Positions 7,475 to 15,455 are shown, counted from the stretch's first letter. The stretch is 34,785 bases of DNA from Candidatus Curtissbacteria bacterium RIFCSPLOWO2_02_41_11 (GCA_001775055.1 MFBU01000025.1:1-34785); one strand, 5' to 3'. Notes: generated by a model not told the origin, from the letters alone. Program-made: numbers and translations.

Positions 7475-7536
7475 TCGCTAAACCAGACACTACATTTTAG
7501 AACTTTGGAGGGGCTTTGACAAGATTAGAAAGGTAA

Positions 7537-7935
7537 CTAGAGGGGGTCACCAAATGATACAGATACTTCCGCCCGTCGACCTTTTTTCACTTTTGAGAAA
7601 AGTAAACGCGCTTTCAAACCTTGTTGCCAAATGTAGCAAGAACCGTCCTCACTTTCTATCTCTATTTCTTCCCCGTGAATTTCTACCTTACCTACATTCC
7701 TCAGGAAAATCCTAGGATCTTTCTGGGTCCAGTTACTTGGTTGTAAATGGAATGCATCCCTTGAAATCACCATTTCTAAAAGAGGCAGTCCTCCAATACG
7801 TGGAGACTCAAATCTATAGCCTTGATTCCATGAATAAACCTTCCATGGACCTAGGACCTTAATAACCCTCTCTGGGTCAAGATTTTCTGGCTTAGAAATA
7901 TAAACGGGTGGGTCCTGCGACTCTCTTGTTTCCAT
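7537..7935 (-). CDS. Hypothetical protein
   Basis: A 132-aa soluble protein with no recognised family. It is rich in aromatic residues and alternating hydrophobic positions, suggesting a beta-rich fold, with a hydrophobic patch GGLPLLEMVI and a C-terminal strand series RRAEVSVSF. No signal peptide. It has its own promoter only about 10 bp upstream of the ATG and stands alone between trigger factor and the DHH-like gene. Confidence 0.5.
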   Translation of the reverse strand: METRESQDPPVYISKPENLDPERVIKVLGPWKVYSWNQGYRFESPRIGGLPLLEMVISRDAFHLQPSNWTQKDPRIFLRNVGKVEIHGEEIEIESEDGSCYIWQQGLKARLLFSKVKKGRRAEVSVSFGDPL

Positions 7936-7944
7936 GTCAAATTC

Positions 7945-7972
7945 ATTGTAGCAAAAATCTATAGGTTTTAAA
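7945..7972 (-). promoter_or_regulatory. Promoter of the 7537-7935 gene
   Basis: TACAAT (7945-7950) reads on the minus strand with a poor TTTAAA -35 box (7967-7972) 16 bp upstream. The ATG at 7935 is 9 bp past the -10 box, implying a leader of only a few nt. Confidence 0.5.
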
Positions 7973-7977
7973 AGTAA

Positions 7978-9105
7978 TTAAAAAGCTACAGCTTTCTTAA
8001 CCAAATCCAAAGTCTTGGCCTGAAAAATCGAAACTGCCAGATATCGTTCTAAATCCCTTTTTTGATCTTCAGTTAAATTAGTCGCATTAACCCCTTTTAA
8101 TGCCTGCTCAACCTCACTTGGCAATACTTGCACCTTTTCGTCTTGGCCGATTTGCTCCAAAATCAGCGAAATTTTGACATTTTTTTCTGCCTGCGACCGC
8201 CATTTAGCCTTAAGCGCATCAAGAGTCGTACCTTGCTCAGCCAAATAATCCTCCAATTTCTTTTTTTGGCGCTCAAGCTCGGAATTCAAACGAATTAAAA
8301 TTCTATTTAACTCATCATCAACCAAAATATCCGGAACTTCGATAATAACAACTTCAATCATCTTGTCAAAAATTTCACTCTCCAGTTTTGCTTCAACCTG
8401 ATCGGCAACGAGTGTTTCCAAGTCCTTTTTGACAATTTCGCCAAGATGCCCAAGGTCCCTGGCGCCAATAGCTTTTGCAAACTCATCATTGATTTTTAGA
8501 CCCGCAGTCGAATCTTGATTAGACGAGGATCGCAAGGTTTTCTTGTCCTCAAAGAAAACCTTATTCCCATGCGCATCATAAATAAATTTTTGGGATACTT
8601 GAGATTCCTCGTCTTTTGTTTCTTGTTTCTTGTTTCTTGTTTCTTGTTGTTTAACCCATGCTTCATAAATATTTTTTATTGACTCGTCAATGTCCTTTTC
8701 GGTAACTTCCTTCGCCGCAACTTTTTTAACCTTGATTGTCTTCCAGCTGCCTACTTTAACTTTAGGTTTTTGGGTAAAAGAGGCGGTAAACGAAAAGGGC
8801 GAGCTTTTGGCCAAAGTATTAACTGCAATCTTTGGCGACTCCAAAGGAATTAATTTTTCCTTTTCCAAAATATCCGACAAATGTTTGGAAATTGAAGAAC
8901 TGGCCGTCTCGTTTAAAATTTTATTTAAACCAACTTTCCCCTCAACAACATCAGCAGGTGCCTTCCCCGGCCTAAATCCGTCAATCTTGGCATCATGACC
9001 AAGTTTAACCAATATCTGATTGTAAGCTGTTTCAAATGTGGCCTTCGGTATATCGACCTTAATCTCAACTCTGCCCTTTTCCCCGTGATTTATCGTATAT
9101 TGCAT
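7978..9105 (-). CDS. tig: Trigger factor, lacking a recognisable PPIase domain
   Basis: Ribosome-associated chaperone. The N-terminal ribosome-binding domain has the signature GFRPGKAP (about residues 43-50). The C-terminal helical chaperone domain begins near NDEFAKAIG.RDLGHLGEIVKKDLE and runs to the end. Between them, where an FKBP-type PPIase domain normally follows the VTEKDIDESI helix, there is only a Gln/Lys/Glu linker (part of it from a perfect heptamer repeat) and a short beta-hairpin-like segment. The length of 375 aa, against about 430 in E. coli, agrees with loss of that domain. ATG at 9105 is preferred over an in-frame TTG at 9117. It stands apart from clpP/clpX, its usual neighbours. 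Confidence 0.92.
   Translation of the reverse strand: MQYTINHGEKGRVEIKVDIPKATFETAYNQILVKLGHDAKIDGFRPGKAPADVVEGKVGLNKILNETASSSISKHLSDILEKEKLIPLESPKIAVNTLAKSSPFSFTASFTQKPKVKVGSWKTIKVKKVAAKEVTEKDIDESIKNIYEAWVKQQETRNKKQETKDEESQVSQKFIYDAHGNKVFFEDKKTLRSSSNQDSTAGLKINDEFAKAIGARDLGHLGEIVKKDLETLVADQVEAKLESEIFDKMIEVVIIEVPDILVDDELNRILIRLNSELERQKKKLEDYLAEQGTTLDALKAKWRSQAEKNVKISLILEQIGQDEKVQVLPSEVEQALKGVNATNLTEDQKRDLERYLAVSIFQAKTLDLVKKAVAF
8618..8645. repeat. Perfect heptamer repeat inside trigger factor
   Basis: Four identical units of GTTTCTT on the plus strand. They are read in frame as part of QQETRNKKQETKDEE in the linker between the two trigger factor domains. Confidence 0.9.
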
Positions 9106-9142
9106 GATGTCGCTCAATTATATATAAAAAACTACCAGACCA

Positions 9143-9979
9143 CTACCTCTTCTTAATTAATTTGCCTCCATGACGAACAAGGTAAAGATTACCAAACACC
9201 GTGCTAGCTATTGGAAGCGAGGGGAATATTACTTCTCGAAGGTTCCTCGGGGCTAATGCCGAAGTAGACAAATTTAATTCCTTAAGTTTATCATTTTTCG
9301 ATTCTAGATAACCTTTGGCTAAAAAAAGTAAATCCAGACCGCTTGCTGTAAACCACATCACTCGGACTACAGTCAAAAAAGCATAATCGTTAATAGTCCA
9401 TTTATGGTCAGGATCCAATGTGCGCATGAACCAAGGGAGAAAATCCATACCAAATCTATAAGAACCATAGGCTAATGTTCCAAAAGTACCAACAGACAGT
9501 AAGTTTAAAAAATGAATCCGCAAAGCTTCTCGCGCTAGCTCTTTCTTCTCCTGCCAGAAAGAATCGTGGAGCCCGCCTTTTAAGGCTTTATTCAACCGGC
9601 GAATAAACTCATCCTCATAATATCCGTAGGTATCGGTTGACCCTTCAGGACTGTTGCGAATCGAATCGTCAATCAGTCGATCATGAACAGAAATTATAAA
9701 CCGATCTGGTTGTTTGGTTACTTCATAATGAGATTTATGGGAAATTTTTGCTGATAAATGCTCGCGGGAATCAAGCGTTCCCTTTAAGGCAAGCTCATCA
9801 TCCATTACCACAACCTGTGACCTTGGTAATCCTTGACCCCTATCTATCATTACATCTCTTCGCAAATCGGCTGCCTTCACAAAACCCTGGGCAACCGATT
9901 TATCTAATTCAATCTTTTCACCCAATTGCCCACCGGCCGCCACATACGGCTCAATAGTCATTGTTTTGGGTCTCTCCAT
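9143..9979 (-). CDS. Membrane protein of unknown function
   Basis: About 278 residues. The first 165 or so are soluble and charged. Two hydrophobic segments follow (IHFLNLLSVGTFGTLAYGSY, and YAFLTVVRVMWFTASGLDLLFLA). The protein ends in a basic tail (GGKLIKKR). No known domain recognised. The start is placed at ATG 9979: a promoter -10 box lies at 9992-9997, so the upstream in-frame TTG at 9991 would precede the likely transcript start. It is divergent from the small plus-strand orphan at 10120. Confidence 0.55.
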   Translation of the reverse strand: MERPKTMTIEPYVAAGGQLGEKIELDKSVAQGFVKAADLRRDVMIDRGQGLPRSQVVVMDDELALKGTLDSREHLSAKISHKSHYEVTKQPDRFIISVHDRLIDDSIRNSPEGSTDTYGYYEDEFIRRLNKALKGGLHDSFWQEKKELAREALRIHFLNLLSVGTFGTLAYGSYRFGMDFLPWFMRTLDPDHKWTINDYAFLTVVRVMWFTASGLDLLFLAKGYLESKNDKLKELNLSTSALAPRNLREVIFPSLPIASTVFGNLYLVRHGGKLIKKR

Positions 9980-9991
9980 TTTAGTTGCCAA

Positions 9992-10020
9992 ATCTTACCA
10001 AGCCAGTTTTGATTTTACAA
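9992..10020 (-). promoter_or_regulatory. Promoter of the 9143-9979 membrane protein gene
   Basis: TTGTAA (10015-10020) and TAAGAT (9992-9997) on the minus strand, spacer 17. The ATG is 12 bp past the -10 box. It forms a divergent promoter pair with the plus-strand promoter at 10049. Confidence 0.5.
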
Positions 10021-10048
10021 ATTGACATAATCCCAAAATTTCTGCTTG

Positions 10049-10078
10049 TTGACAAATTTAAGAAGCTTTAGTTAAACT
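10049..10078 (+). promoter_or_regulatory. Promoter of the 10120-10329 orphan
   Basis: A perfect TTGACA (10049-10054) is followed 18 bp later by TAAACT (10073-10078). The same TTGACA-N18-TAAACT combination precedes the 26451-26798 orphan. Confidence 0.55.
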
Positions 10079-10084
10079 TACCTC

Positions 10085-10115
10085 AAAGCAAGCGCGAATT
10101 CGCGTTGCTTTTTTT
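10085..10115 (+). promoter_or_regulatory. Terminator-like hairpin in the leader of a small gene
   Basis: AAAGCAA (10085-10091) pairs with TTGCTTT (10105-10111), enclosing the self-complementary CGCGAATTCGCG. A run of seven T follows (10109-10115). It has the shape of an intrinsic terminator but lies between a promoter and an ATG only five bases after the T run, so it may act as an attenuator or a 5' stabilising hairpin. Confidence 0.6.
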
Positions 10116-10119
10116 AAGG

Positions 10120-10329
10120 ATGACAGAGCAAGAACCAATTCCAAGCCAAGCCCTTGGGCAGTCAAGTCTCGAAGCAACAATGCAAGCTGATCCAGCCGAT
10201 TTGCAAGCGCAAATTGAAGCAGCTTTGCCGCCAACAACCAAAGAACTCCTTAGGGCAATAAGAGAAGCAGTCCCTCAGGCCGGCGTTATTCCCGGCAAAC
10301 GCAACATGGGCAGTAATTTCACAAGCTAA
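10120..10329 (+). CDS. Small acidic hypothetical protein
   Basis: From ATG 10120 the product is 69 residues (starting MTEQEPIPSQALGQSS), rich in Gln, Ala, Pro and Glu, with an amphipathic helix around LQAQIEAALPPTTKELLRAIREAV and a basic end. No known family. Support for it being real comes from a clear promoter and hairpin upstream and codon use like its neighbours. The in-frame TTG at 10105 lies inside the hairpin and is less likely. Function unknown. Confidence 0.45.
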   Translation: MTEQEPIPSQALGQSSLEATMQADPADLQAQIEAALPPTTKELLRAIREAVPQAGVIPGKRNMGSNFTS

Positions 10330-10356
10330 AGTTTTGTCCATATTTTATTCCCTAAC

Positions 10357-10386
10357 TTTACAAATTATCGGCCTTTGTGCTATCAA
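10357..10386 (+). promoter_or_regulatory. Possible promoter of the 10393-10623 orphan
   Basis: TTTACA (10357-10362) and TATCAA (10381-10386), spacer 18. The ATG at 10393 falls at the expected transcription start, so the mRNA would be leaderless. Confidence 0.35.
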
Positions 10387-10392
10387 TTGATC

Positions 10393-10623
10393 ATGGTTGA
10401 AAGACGAACTCCAAGGTCAAAAGCTGACGATGTTCAAATAGAAAGACAAATGCAACGAGGCCTCAAGGGAAACCCCTCACGATCTATCAAAATTTCCGGC
10501 AGACCAAGAACCCAAGGCGATGTTGACATTGAAGGATTGCTTAGACAAATCGCTGAACAAAATGCTAGAATAGAAACCCATCGTCAGAAGTCAAGAGATC
10601 GAACACGACGACATAGAAATTAA
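10393..10623 (+). CDS. Small very basic hypothetical protein
   Basis: From ATG 10393 the product is 76 residues, starts MVERRTPRSKADD, and is Arg-rich throughout with an RTRRHRN tail. The middle has a helical stretch (DIEGLLRQIAEQNARIETHRQK). Composition suggests nucleic-acid or ribosome binding, but no motif proves it. An earlier in-frame TTG at 10375 precedes the likely -10 box. It is convergent with proS, with a weak hairpin (CCCTTA 10624-10629 with TAAGGG 10637-10642) between the two stops. Confidence 0.45.
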   Translation: MVERRTPRSKADDVQIERQMQRGLKGNPSRSIKISGRPRTQGDVDIEGLLRQIAEQNARIETHRQKSRDRTRRHRN

Positions 10624-10644
10624 CCCTTAACAAAAGTAAGGGGC

Positions 10645-11916
10645 CTAATCTTTAAATCTTCTCAAAACCTCATCTAAATCAATTACCGAAGTCTTTTCTT
10701 TCCCCCTCTCCTTCCACTCAACCTTTCCTTTACCGACTTTTTTGGAAACAACTAGTCTTACCGGAATACCTATTAAATCGCAATCTGCGAATTTTTCGCC
10801 GGCACTAACCTCTTCCTGATCATCCCAAAGTATCTCGACCCCTGCTTTCTGAAGTTTTTGATAAACTTCTTTAGAACTGTCAATTGTCAATTGTGAATTG
10901 TCAATTGTTATCAGGTGCGCCTGATAAGGCGCAACTGATCTGGGCCAAATTATTCCGCGATCATCATGATAAACTTCGACAATCGCCCCCATTGCCCTTG
11001 AAATACCGATTCCATAACACCCCATTGTAACCACTTGATCTTTTCCTCGTTGATCTTTATAAGTCAACCCAAAGGCTTTGGAATATTTATCTCTTAAGGG
11101 AAAAATATTACCAACCTCGATTGTTTTAACTTGTCTGAGTTTAGATTTGCAGACCGGACATTCTTCATTTGCTCTTCTTGAGGCTATTTCAGTATTTTCC
11201 GCAAAATGACAACCGCTGGGCTTGCCATCCGTAGCTTTAGCGAAGGATGGGCAGTAAATAATTTCATCCTCTCCGCTTTCACAAATTACTTGATATTCAT
11301 GCGAAAAGGCAGAAAAAGTTCCGCCCGCTGCCTTAGTTTCGATTGTCTTAAGCCCCATCCTCTCAAATGTCTTTTTATAAACCTTTTTCATTTTTTCGTA
11401 AAAGGCAAACATGGCCGCCTCGTCAGTGTGGAAAGAATAAAGGTCTTTCATCAAAAACTCCCGCCCACGCAAAAGTCCACTTTTGGCTCTTGGCTCGTCG
11501 CGGAATTTAACTTGAATTTGATAAAGATAAAGCGGCAAATCACGGTAAGAGGAGATAAACTCGACCGCCATTGGTACCAAAACTTCTTCATGAGTCGGGC
11601 CTAAAGCATATTCCATTTTGTATTGGCTTTTAACCTTAAAAAGGACATCAAAACTTTTCCATCTGCCCGTTTTTTGCCAGCTCTGACTGTTTTGAAGGGC
11701 CGACAAAAGTACTTCTTGTCCGCCGGCCGCATTCATTTCCTCACGCACAATCTGGGAAATTTTATTTAAAACCCGAAGACCTAAAGGTAAAAAATTATAG
11801 ACCCCTGCTACTTCTTTTCTGATAAATCCTGCACGGATTAAAAGCTTGGCGTTTATTGAAACTTCATCGCGGGGATCCTGCTTGGTGGTTTTGGCAAAAA
11901 GCTGACTGTACTTCAC
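10645..11916 (-). CDS. proS: Proline-tRNA ligase, short form without editing domain
   Basis: Class II aminoacyl-tRNA synthetase, 423 aa. The N-terminus (SINAKLLIRAGFIRKEVAGVYNFLPLG, split as SINAKLLIRAG plus FIRKEVAGVYNFLPLG), the GPTHEEV motif, FRDEPRAKSGLLRGREFLMKD (motif 2 region) and GCYGIGISRAMGAIVE (motif 3 region) are typical. Motif 2 runs straight into the catalytic core, so the bacterial INS editing domain is absent, consistent with 423 rather than about 570 residues. Two insertions are visible: CPSFAKATDGKPSG from a 26-bp palindrome beside putative Cys ligands, and ITIDNSQLTIDSSKE from a heptamer repeat near the anticodon-binding domain. It closes the rpsB-to-proS cluster. Confidence 0.96.
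   Translation of the reverse strand: MKYSQLFAKTTKQDPRDEVSINAKLLIRAGFIRKEVAGVYNFLPLGLRVLNKISQIVREEMNAAGGQEVLLSALQNSQSWQKTGRWKSFDVLFKVKSQYKMEYALGPTHEEVLVPMAVEFISSYRDLPLYLYQIQVKFRDEPRAKSGLLRGREFLMKDLYSFHTDEAAMFAFYEKMKKVYKKTFERMGLKTIETKAAGGTFSAFSHEYQVICESGEDEIIYCPSFAKATDGKPSGCHFAENTEIASRRANEECPVCKSKLRQVKTIEVGNIFPLRDKYSKAFGLTYKDQRGKDQVVTMGCYGIGISRAMGAIVEVYHDDRGIIWPRSVAPYQAHLITIDNSQLTIDSSKEVYQKLQKAGVEILWDDQEEVSAGEKFADCDLIGIPVRLVVSKKVGKGKVEWKERGKEKTSVIDLDEVLRRFKD
10878..10905. repeat. Heptamer repeat inside proS
   Basis: Four units TGTCAAT, TGTCAAT, TGTGAAT, TGTCAAT. Read in frame as part of ITIDNSQLTIDSS at the junction to the anticodon-binding domain. Confidence 0.88.
11225..11250. repeat. 26-bp palindromic module inside proS
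   Basis: Arms CCATCC (11225-11230) and GGATGG (11245-11250) around the core GTAGCTTTAGCGAA. The arms differ from other copies but remain complementary to each other. Translated within CPSFAKATDGKPSG. Confidence 0.82.
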
Positions 11917-11950
11917 AAGGTCAGTATATCAAAAAGAATGAATATTTTAC

Positions 11951-12044
11951 CTAAACAACTTAATAATGTCGTTTAGATAATGGAGCAATTACGAAACAAC
12001 GATTATCGTAATTTGCGAAGTTATCGCAATGATATCTCCTTTAT
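11951..12044. other. Multi-stem structured region with a diverged copy of the rseP 3' end
   Basis: The gap between rseP and proS can fold into several stems: AATTACGA (11987-11994) with TCGTAATT (12006-12013), TTGCGA (12013-12018) with TCGCAA (12024-12029), an outer GATAA-GGAG (11976-11985) with CTCC-TTATC (12036-12045), and CTAAAC (11951-11956) with GTTTAG (11971-11976). On the minus strand 11948-11974 can be read NDIIKLFR-stop, against NDILKLFR-stop at the true rseP end, differing mainly at third codon positions. This suggests a duplicated or displaced gene end. No T run follows, so it is not a plain terminator. Confidence 0.5.
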
Positions 12045-13154
12045 CTATCTAAATAACTTCAAAATATCATTATAAGTAATCAGCACAATCAACGCCAAAA
12101 GCAGCGCAAAACCAATGGTGTGCGCCCATTTTTCAACTGCCGGATAAACCCTTCTTCTGGTTACCGCCTCAACAATAATAAAGAAAAAGCGGCCGCCATC
12201 AAGTGCCGGAATCGGCAAAATGTTAATAATTCCCAAATTTAGGGATAAAAGTCCAATTAACTGCAAGACCGAAATCGGCCCCAGCGCCACTGCCTGGGAA
12301 GTAATCTGAGCAATTCCGATTGGTCCGGAAACACCTTCGGAAACCGGCGCAATATTTCGCGTACGGACAGCATATCCAATAAGTTCCCCAAAAACCTTCC
12401 CGGAATAAACAACCGTATTGTAACTGTGGATAAAACCGGCAAATAACTTCTGAGGCAGGGTCGTATAGTTTAGAACAACCAACTCACCCAAGCCAACGCC
12501 AAGTGCCGGCGCTTTGAGTTCCGTGCTGTAAGTTGGCGTGACTTCAACGGTTCTGGTTTTGTTATTAACCGGATTTTCCAAGACCAAAGTCAAATTCTTA
12601 CCTTCGGAGGATCTGATGATTTTTTGCAGTCCCTCGATGGAAGAAATTTTTTCATCGCCCACTTGAATAATCGAATCGCTGATTTTGATTCCAGCGCTTT
12701 GGGCAACAGACCCAGCATTAACATCGGCAACTATAACTTGCCGCGATTGATTGACAAATTCAAACTTATGCTCAAAAAGAAGCGGCAGGCTAACCTTAAA
12801 ACCTAAAGCAAAAACCACGATGTAAAAAATGACAATTGCCAAAAGCAAATTGGCAGCGACACCGGCCACTACCACCAAAGTTCGCTGCCCCAAAGACTTT
12901 ATGTAGAAACTATCTTTTTGATCACGCCGCTTATCTTGCGGGTCTTCACCAACCAGACGAACAAAACCGCCAAAAGGCAGCCAGTTAACACTATAAATCG
13001 TCCCTTTAACTTTTTTGCCCCAGATTCTCGGAGGTAAACCGATTCCGAATTCCTCAACACCAATACCGGCCTTTTTGGCCATCATAAAATGGCCGAACTC
13101 ATGAATCAGCACCAGAACCGAAAGTATTAAGAGAAAAATGATAATTGTCAACAT
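12045..13154 (-). CDS. rseP: Site-2 intramembrane metalloprotease (RseP family)
   Basis: 369-aa zinc protease of the RIP/S2P type. HEFGH is at residues 18-22 in the first membrane helix. A second cluster NILPIPALDGGRFFF, near residue 310, carries the Asp ligand. One PDZ domain occupies about residues 125-200, starting GSVAQSAGIKISDSI. About four membrane helices. It cleaves regulatory membrane proteins or remnant signal peptides. It lies between frr and proS, an order also found in many bacteria, though uppS and cdsA that often separate them are missing here. Confidence 0.95.
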   Translation of the reverse strand: MLTIIIFLLILSVLVLIHEFGHFMMAKKAGIGVEEFGIGLPPRIWGKKVKGTIYSVNWLPFGGFVRLVGEDPQDKRRDQKDSFYIKSLGQRTLVVVAGVAANLLLAIVIFYIVVFALGFKVSLPLLFEHKFEFVNQSRQVIVADVNAGSVAQSAGIKISDSIIQVGDEKISSIEGLQKIIRSSEGKNLTLVLENPVNNKTRTVEVTPTYSTELKAPALGVGLGELVVLNYTTLPQKLFAGFIHSYNTVVYSGKVFGELIGYAVRTRNIAPVSEGVSGPIGIAQITSQAVALGPISVLQLIGLLSLNLGIINILPIPALDGGRFFFIIVEAVTRRRVYPAVEKWAHTIGFALLLALIVLITYNDILKLFR

Positions 13155-13170
13155 TAAATTGAAAATTGTT

Positions 13171-13716
13171 TCATACTTGCCTTAATTCCTTTTCTTTAAC
13201 TTTTCCCGCGACCTCTATTACTTCGATAAACTCGTCATGCAGTTTTTGGACTTCGACCTTCTGTCTTTTTTCCTCATCCTCGCCTATTTCGCCCAATTGT
13301 TTCTTACCTCTAAGTTTTTCGATAAATTCGTGCCTGATCTGGCGAATTTCTACCCGATATTTTTCTAAAATCGTATGCATCTGGCGAATAAACTGCTCGC
13401 GCCTTTCCGCAGTCAGCGGCGGAATCACAATCCTGACAAGATCACCGTCAACCACCGCATTCAAACCGATATTAGCCTTAGCAATCCCTCCGACAATATT
13501 GGTAATTATCGATTTGTCCCAAGGAGAAATCAAAAGAACTGTTGGCTCGGGCGTCGTAATTTGGCCAAGCTCTTTTATCATTAGCTTGGAATCATAAGCG
13601 TCAACCGAAATATCCGAAACCAAGGAGACATTGGCCCGGCCGGTTCTGATCTGGGCAAGCTCAGTCTTTAAGTGGCCAATAGCCACCTGCATTTTTTGGG
13701 TCGCTTCATCTAGCAT
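13171..13716 (-). CDS. frr: Ribosome recycling factor
   Basis: 181 aa, full length for RRF. Diagnostic stretches are KTELAQIRTGRAN near the start, PEPTVLLISPWDKS, GLNAVVDGDLVRIVIPPLTAERR and a long three-helix-bundle domain with Lys/Glu/Arg repeats. It splits post-termination ribosomes with EF-G. No Shine-Dalgarno is obvious. In most bacteria pyrH sits directly between tsf and frr; here two unrelated orphan genes take that place. Confidence 0.97.
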   Translation of the reverse strand: MLDEATQKMQVAIGHLKTELAQIRTGRANVSLVSDISVDAYDSKLMIKELGQITTPEPTVLLISPWDKSIITNIVGGIAKANIGLNAVVDGDLVRIVIPPLTAERREQFIRQMHTILEKYRVEIRQIRHEFIEKLRGKKQLGEIGEDEEKRQKVEVQKLHDEFIEVIEVAGKVKEKELRQV

Positions 13717-13759
13717 TGGTTAATTGCTATTTTCTCACTAAAGCATTTTGCGATATTCA

Positions 13760-14074
13760 TCAACTCTGCTCGACACCATCCGTAAATTGCCTAACATAAG
13801 CATCTTCTAAACTAGCCTCTTCTAATAACATCAATGCAAACTTAAGAGCGAACCCTGTTTGTCCATTAATTCGCTCCACCTTTTTCAAAGCTGTGCGAAC
13901 CTTTTTTTTATTAGGACCAGTACGTTCTTTAACAGCACTCAAAACCGCAATACCGAAATCAACAGTTGTAGTCTTCTCCTCCTCACTTAAAAGGTCAAAG
14001 CCTTCGGTTTTCTTTGTTGCGTTAATGACCAGAGATTGATTTGGATCACTTTCTCCAATTCTACTTTCAACCAT
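13760..14074 (-). CDS. Hypothetical protein in the translation cluster
   Basis: 104 residues, soluble and mostly helical, starting MVESRIGESDPNQS. No recognised family or motif. A strong AGGAGGT lies about 7 nt before the ATG, and the start overlaps the end of the upstream orphan by 8 bases, so the two are co-translated. It occupies part of the usual pyrH place between tsf and frr but has no kinase motif. Confidence 0.55.
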   Translation of the reverse strand: MVESRIGESDPNQSLVINATKKTEGFDLLSEEEKTTTVDFGIAVLSAVKERTGPNKKKVRTALKKVERINGQTGFALKFALMLLEEASLEDAYVRQFTDGVEQS

Positions 14075-14720
14075 TCATCCCACCTCCTGCTCTGGGCATA
14101 TGATGTTTGACTAATACCGACGCTCCAATTAGCTCGGCATGCTTAAGTTGTTGAGACGCAACTCCAGTATTTATAGCCTTTTTAAAACTTTGCTGATAAC
14201 GCTTACTATCGCCACGGTCGGGTAGCTGCTTGCCGTTAACTACTAAACCGTTACGACCCAAAGTCCTGTCAATCATTGTCAGAAATACTCTTAAATGATC
14301 TTGCGCTGCTTTCATGCTTGCTGAGTTTAAATCGCCAAATCCGGCGACATTCATTTCAGTCGCCACCATTACATTTGTCCATAGCTCACCTGGTCTAGAT
14401 CGAATGCCTTCTGATTCTTGCCTGTCTTGCAAATGGCTAACTTGTGTCGCTAAAACTGCCAACTCCCCTTGCTCAATAAGATCCCTGACAACACCCAATC
14501 TTTCATACATAATACCTCTTACAATAAGCGACTCGACTTCAGGTCCACTGGGAAATTCTTCGCGACAAACCAACATTAAATGATCTGTCAAATAACCGAC
14601 AAATCCAGCACGAATCGGGGAAGGAAGTCTCACAAAGTCTGTGATATCCCTCAAAATAAGTTCAATAGTTTTTACTCGCTCAATTCTAATAGGTACTTGA
14701 GTTGGTGCTTCTTGTCTCAT
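14067..14720 (-). CDS. Hypothetical protein in the translation cluster
   Basis: 217 residues, soluble, mostly helical. No known family recognised. A segment VATEMNVAGFGDL (about residues 116-128) resembles YLTEVNVAGFMKI in the orphan upstream of rpsB, with helices before and after, so the two may be distant paralogues. The ATG overlaps the tsf stop (ATGA), so translation is coupled to EF-Ts. The usual next gene, UMP kinase, is absent and this protein has no nucleotide-binding loop. Confidence 0.55.
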   Translation of the reverse strand: MRQEAPTQVPIRIERVKTIELILRDITDFVRLPSPIRAGFVGYLTDHLMLVCREEFPSGPEVESLIVRGIMYERLGVVRDLIEQGELAVLATQVSHLQDRQESEGIRSRPGELWTNVMVATEMNVAGFGDLNSASMKAAQDHLRVFLTMIDRTLGRNGLVVNGKQLPDRGDSKRYQQSFKKAINTGVASQQLKHAELIGASVLVKHHMPRAGGGMNG

Positions 14721-15175
14721 TCTCCTAATTCAAACCTCATAAATCGGCGAATCACAATATTTTCCCCGACTTTAGCAATTGTTTCCTTAACCAATTCTTC
14801 AATATTTTTTGCCGAATCTCGAATATACTCTTGTTTTAACAAATCTTCAACATCAGTCGGATCCATGGCCGCCACCTGCATCGCAAGCTCATGAGCCAGA
14901 TTTTTAAACTCATCGGTTCTTGCCACAAAATCGGTTTCGCAATTAACTTCAACCATAGCGCCGATACGACCATCGGCGTGAATATAAGTTTCAACTAGCC
15001 CGGCGCCAACTGTCCGACCTGCTTTTTTTGCCGCTTTATCAATCCCCCAACTCTTAAGGAACTCTTCCGCTTTTGCAAAATCGCCGGCAGCTTCCTCCAA
15101 AGCTTTGCGACAATCAGCAATCCCGGCACCGGTCTTAGTTCTCAGTTTTTTTATATCTTCAACGTTTATGCTCAT
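14717..15175 (-). CDS. tsf: Elongation factor Ts, short form
   Basis: Guanine-exchange factor for EF-Tu, 152 aa from ATG 15175. It contains the UBA-like N-terminus VEDIKKLRTKTGAGIADCRKAL, the KAAKKAGRTVGAGLVETYIH segment and the TDFVAR core signature (CETDFVARTDEF). It ends soon after IVIRRFMRFE, so the second core subdomain and C-terminal module of the 283-aa E. coli type are missing, like other small EF-Ts forms. An in-frame TTG at 15184 is rejected. Upstream is a 92-aa orphan, not rpsB directly. Confidence 0.95.
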   Translation of the reverse strand: MSINVEDIKKLRTKTGAGIADCRKALEEAAGDFAKAEEFLKSWGIDKAAKKAGRTVGAGLVETYIHADGRIGAMVEVNCETDFVARTDEFKNLAHELAMQVAAMDPTDVEDLLKQEYIRDSAKNIEELVKETIAKVGENIVIRRFMRFELGE

Positions 15176-15176
15176 T

Positions 15177-15455
15177 TTATACAAAATTCCTTAAAGAATT
15201 CTGCCAATCTATTACAGCTATCTTCAATCTGTGATCATCTGACTCAGATGTTCCCCGTCTATCAAAAACTTTTCTTACCAACTTTGCACCTCTAACGCAG
15301 ACTGGCTTGTCGCACTTAGCAAAATGATCAACTGCTTCGATTTCAATGTCCTCTTCTTCGCCGAAAGAATTTTCTATTACCCATTTTTCTAGAACAATAG
15401 CACCGTTTAACAAGGCTCTTTCACAAGAAATTTGTGGCCCTGATTCAATCCCCAT
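15177..15455 (-). CDS. Hypothetical protein between rpsB and tsf
   Basis: 92 residues, acidic in the middle (EEEDIEIEAVDHF) followed by a basic second half. Three cysteines, two in KCDKPVC, could bind metal but there is no full zinc-finger pattern. No family recognised. It ends two bases from the tsf ATG. Insertion of an extra gene between rpsB and tsf is unusual because this pair is normally adjacent. Confidence 0.5.
   Translation of the reverse strand: MGIESGPQISCERALLNGAIVLEKWVIENSFGEEEDIEIEAVDHFAKCDKPVCVRGAKLVRKVFDRRGTSESDDHRLKIAVIDWQNSLRNFV

Noticed and set aside
11951-12044. tRNA gene between rseP and proS
   Set aside because: Several stems form, but there is no T-loop GTTC sequence, no 7-bp acceptor stem with a CCA-proximal layout and no proper anticodon arm.
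14067-14720. Diverged pyrH in its normal place between tsf and frr
   Set aside because: There is no glycine-rich amino-acid-kinase loop or other UMP kinase motif.
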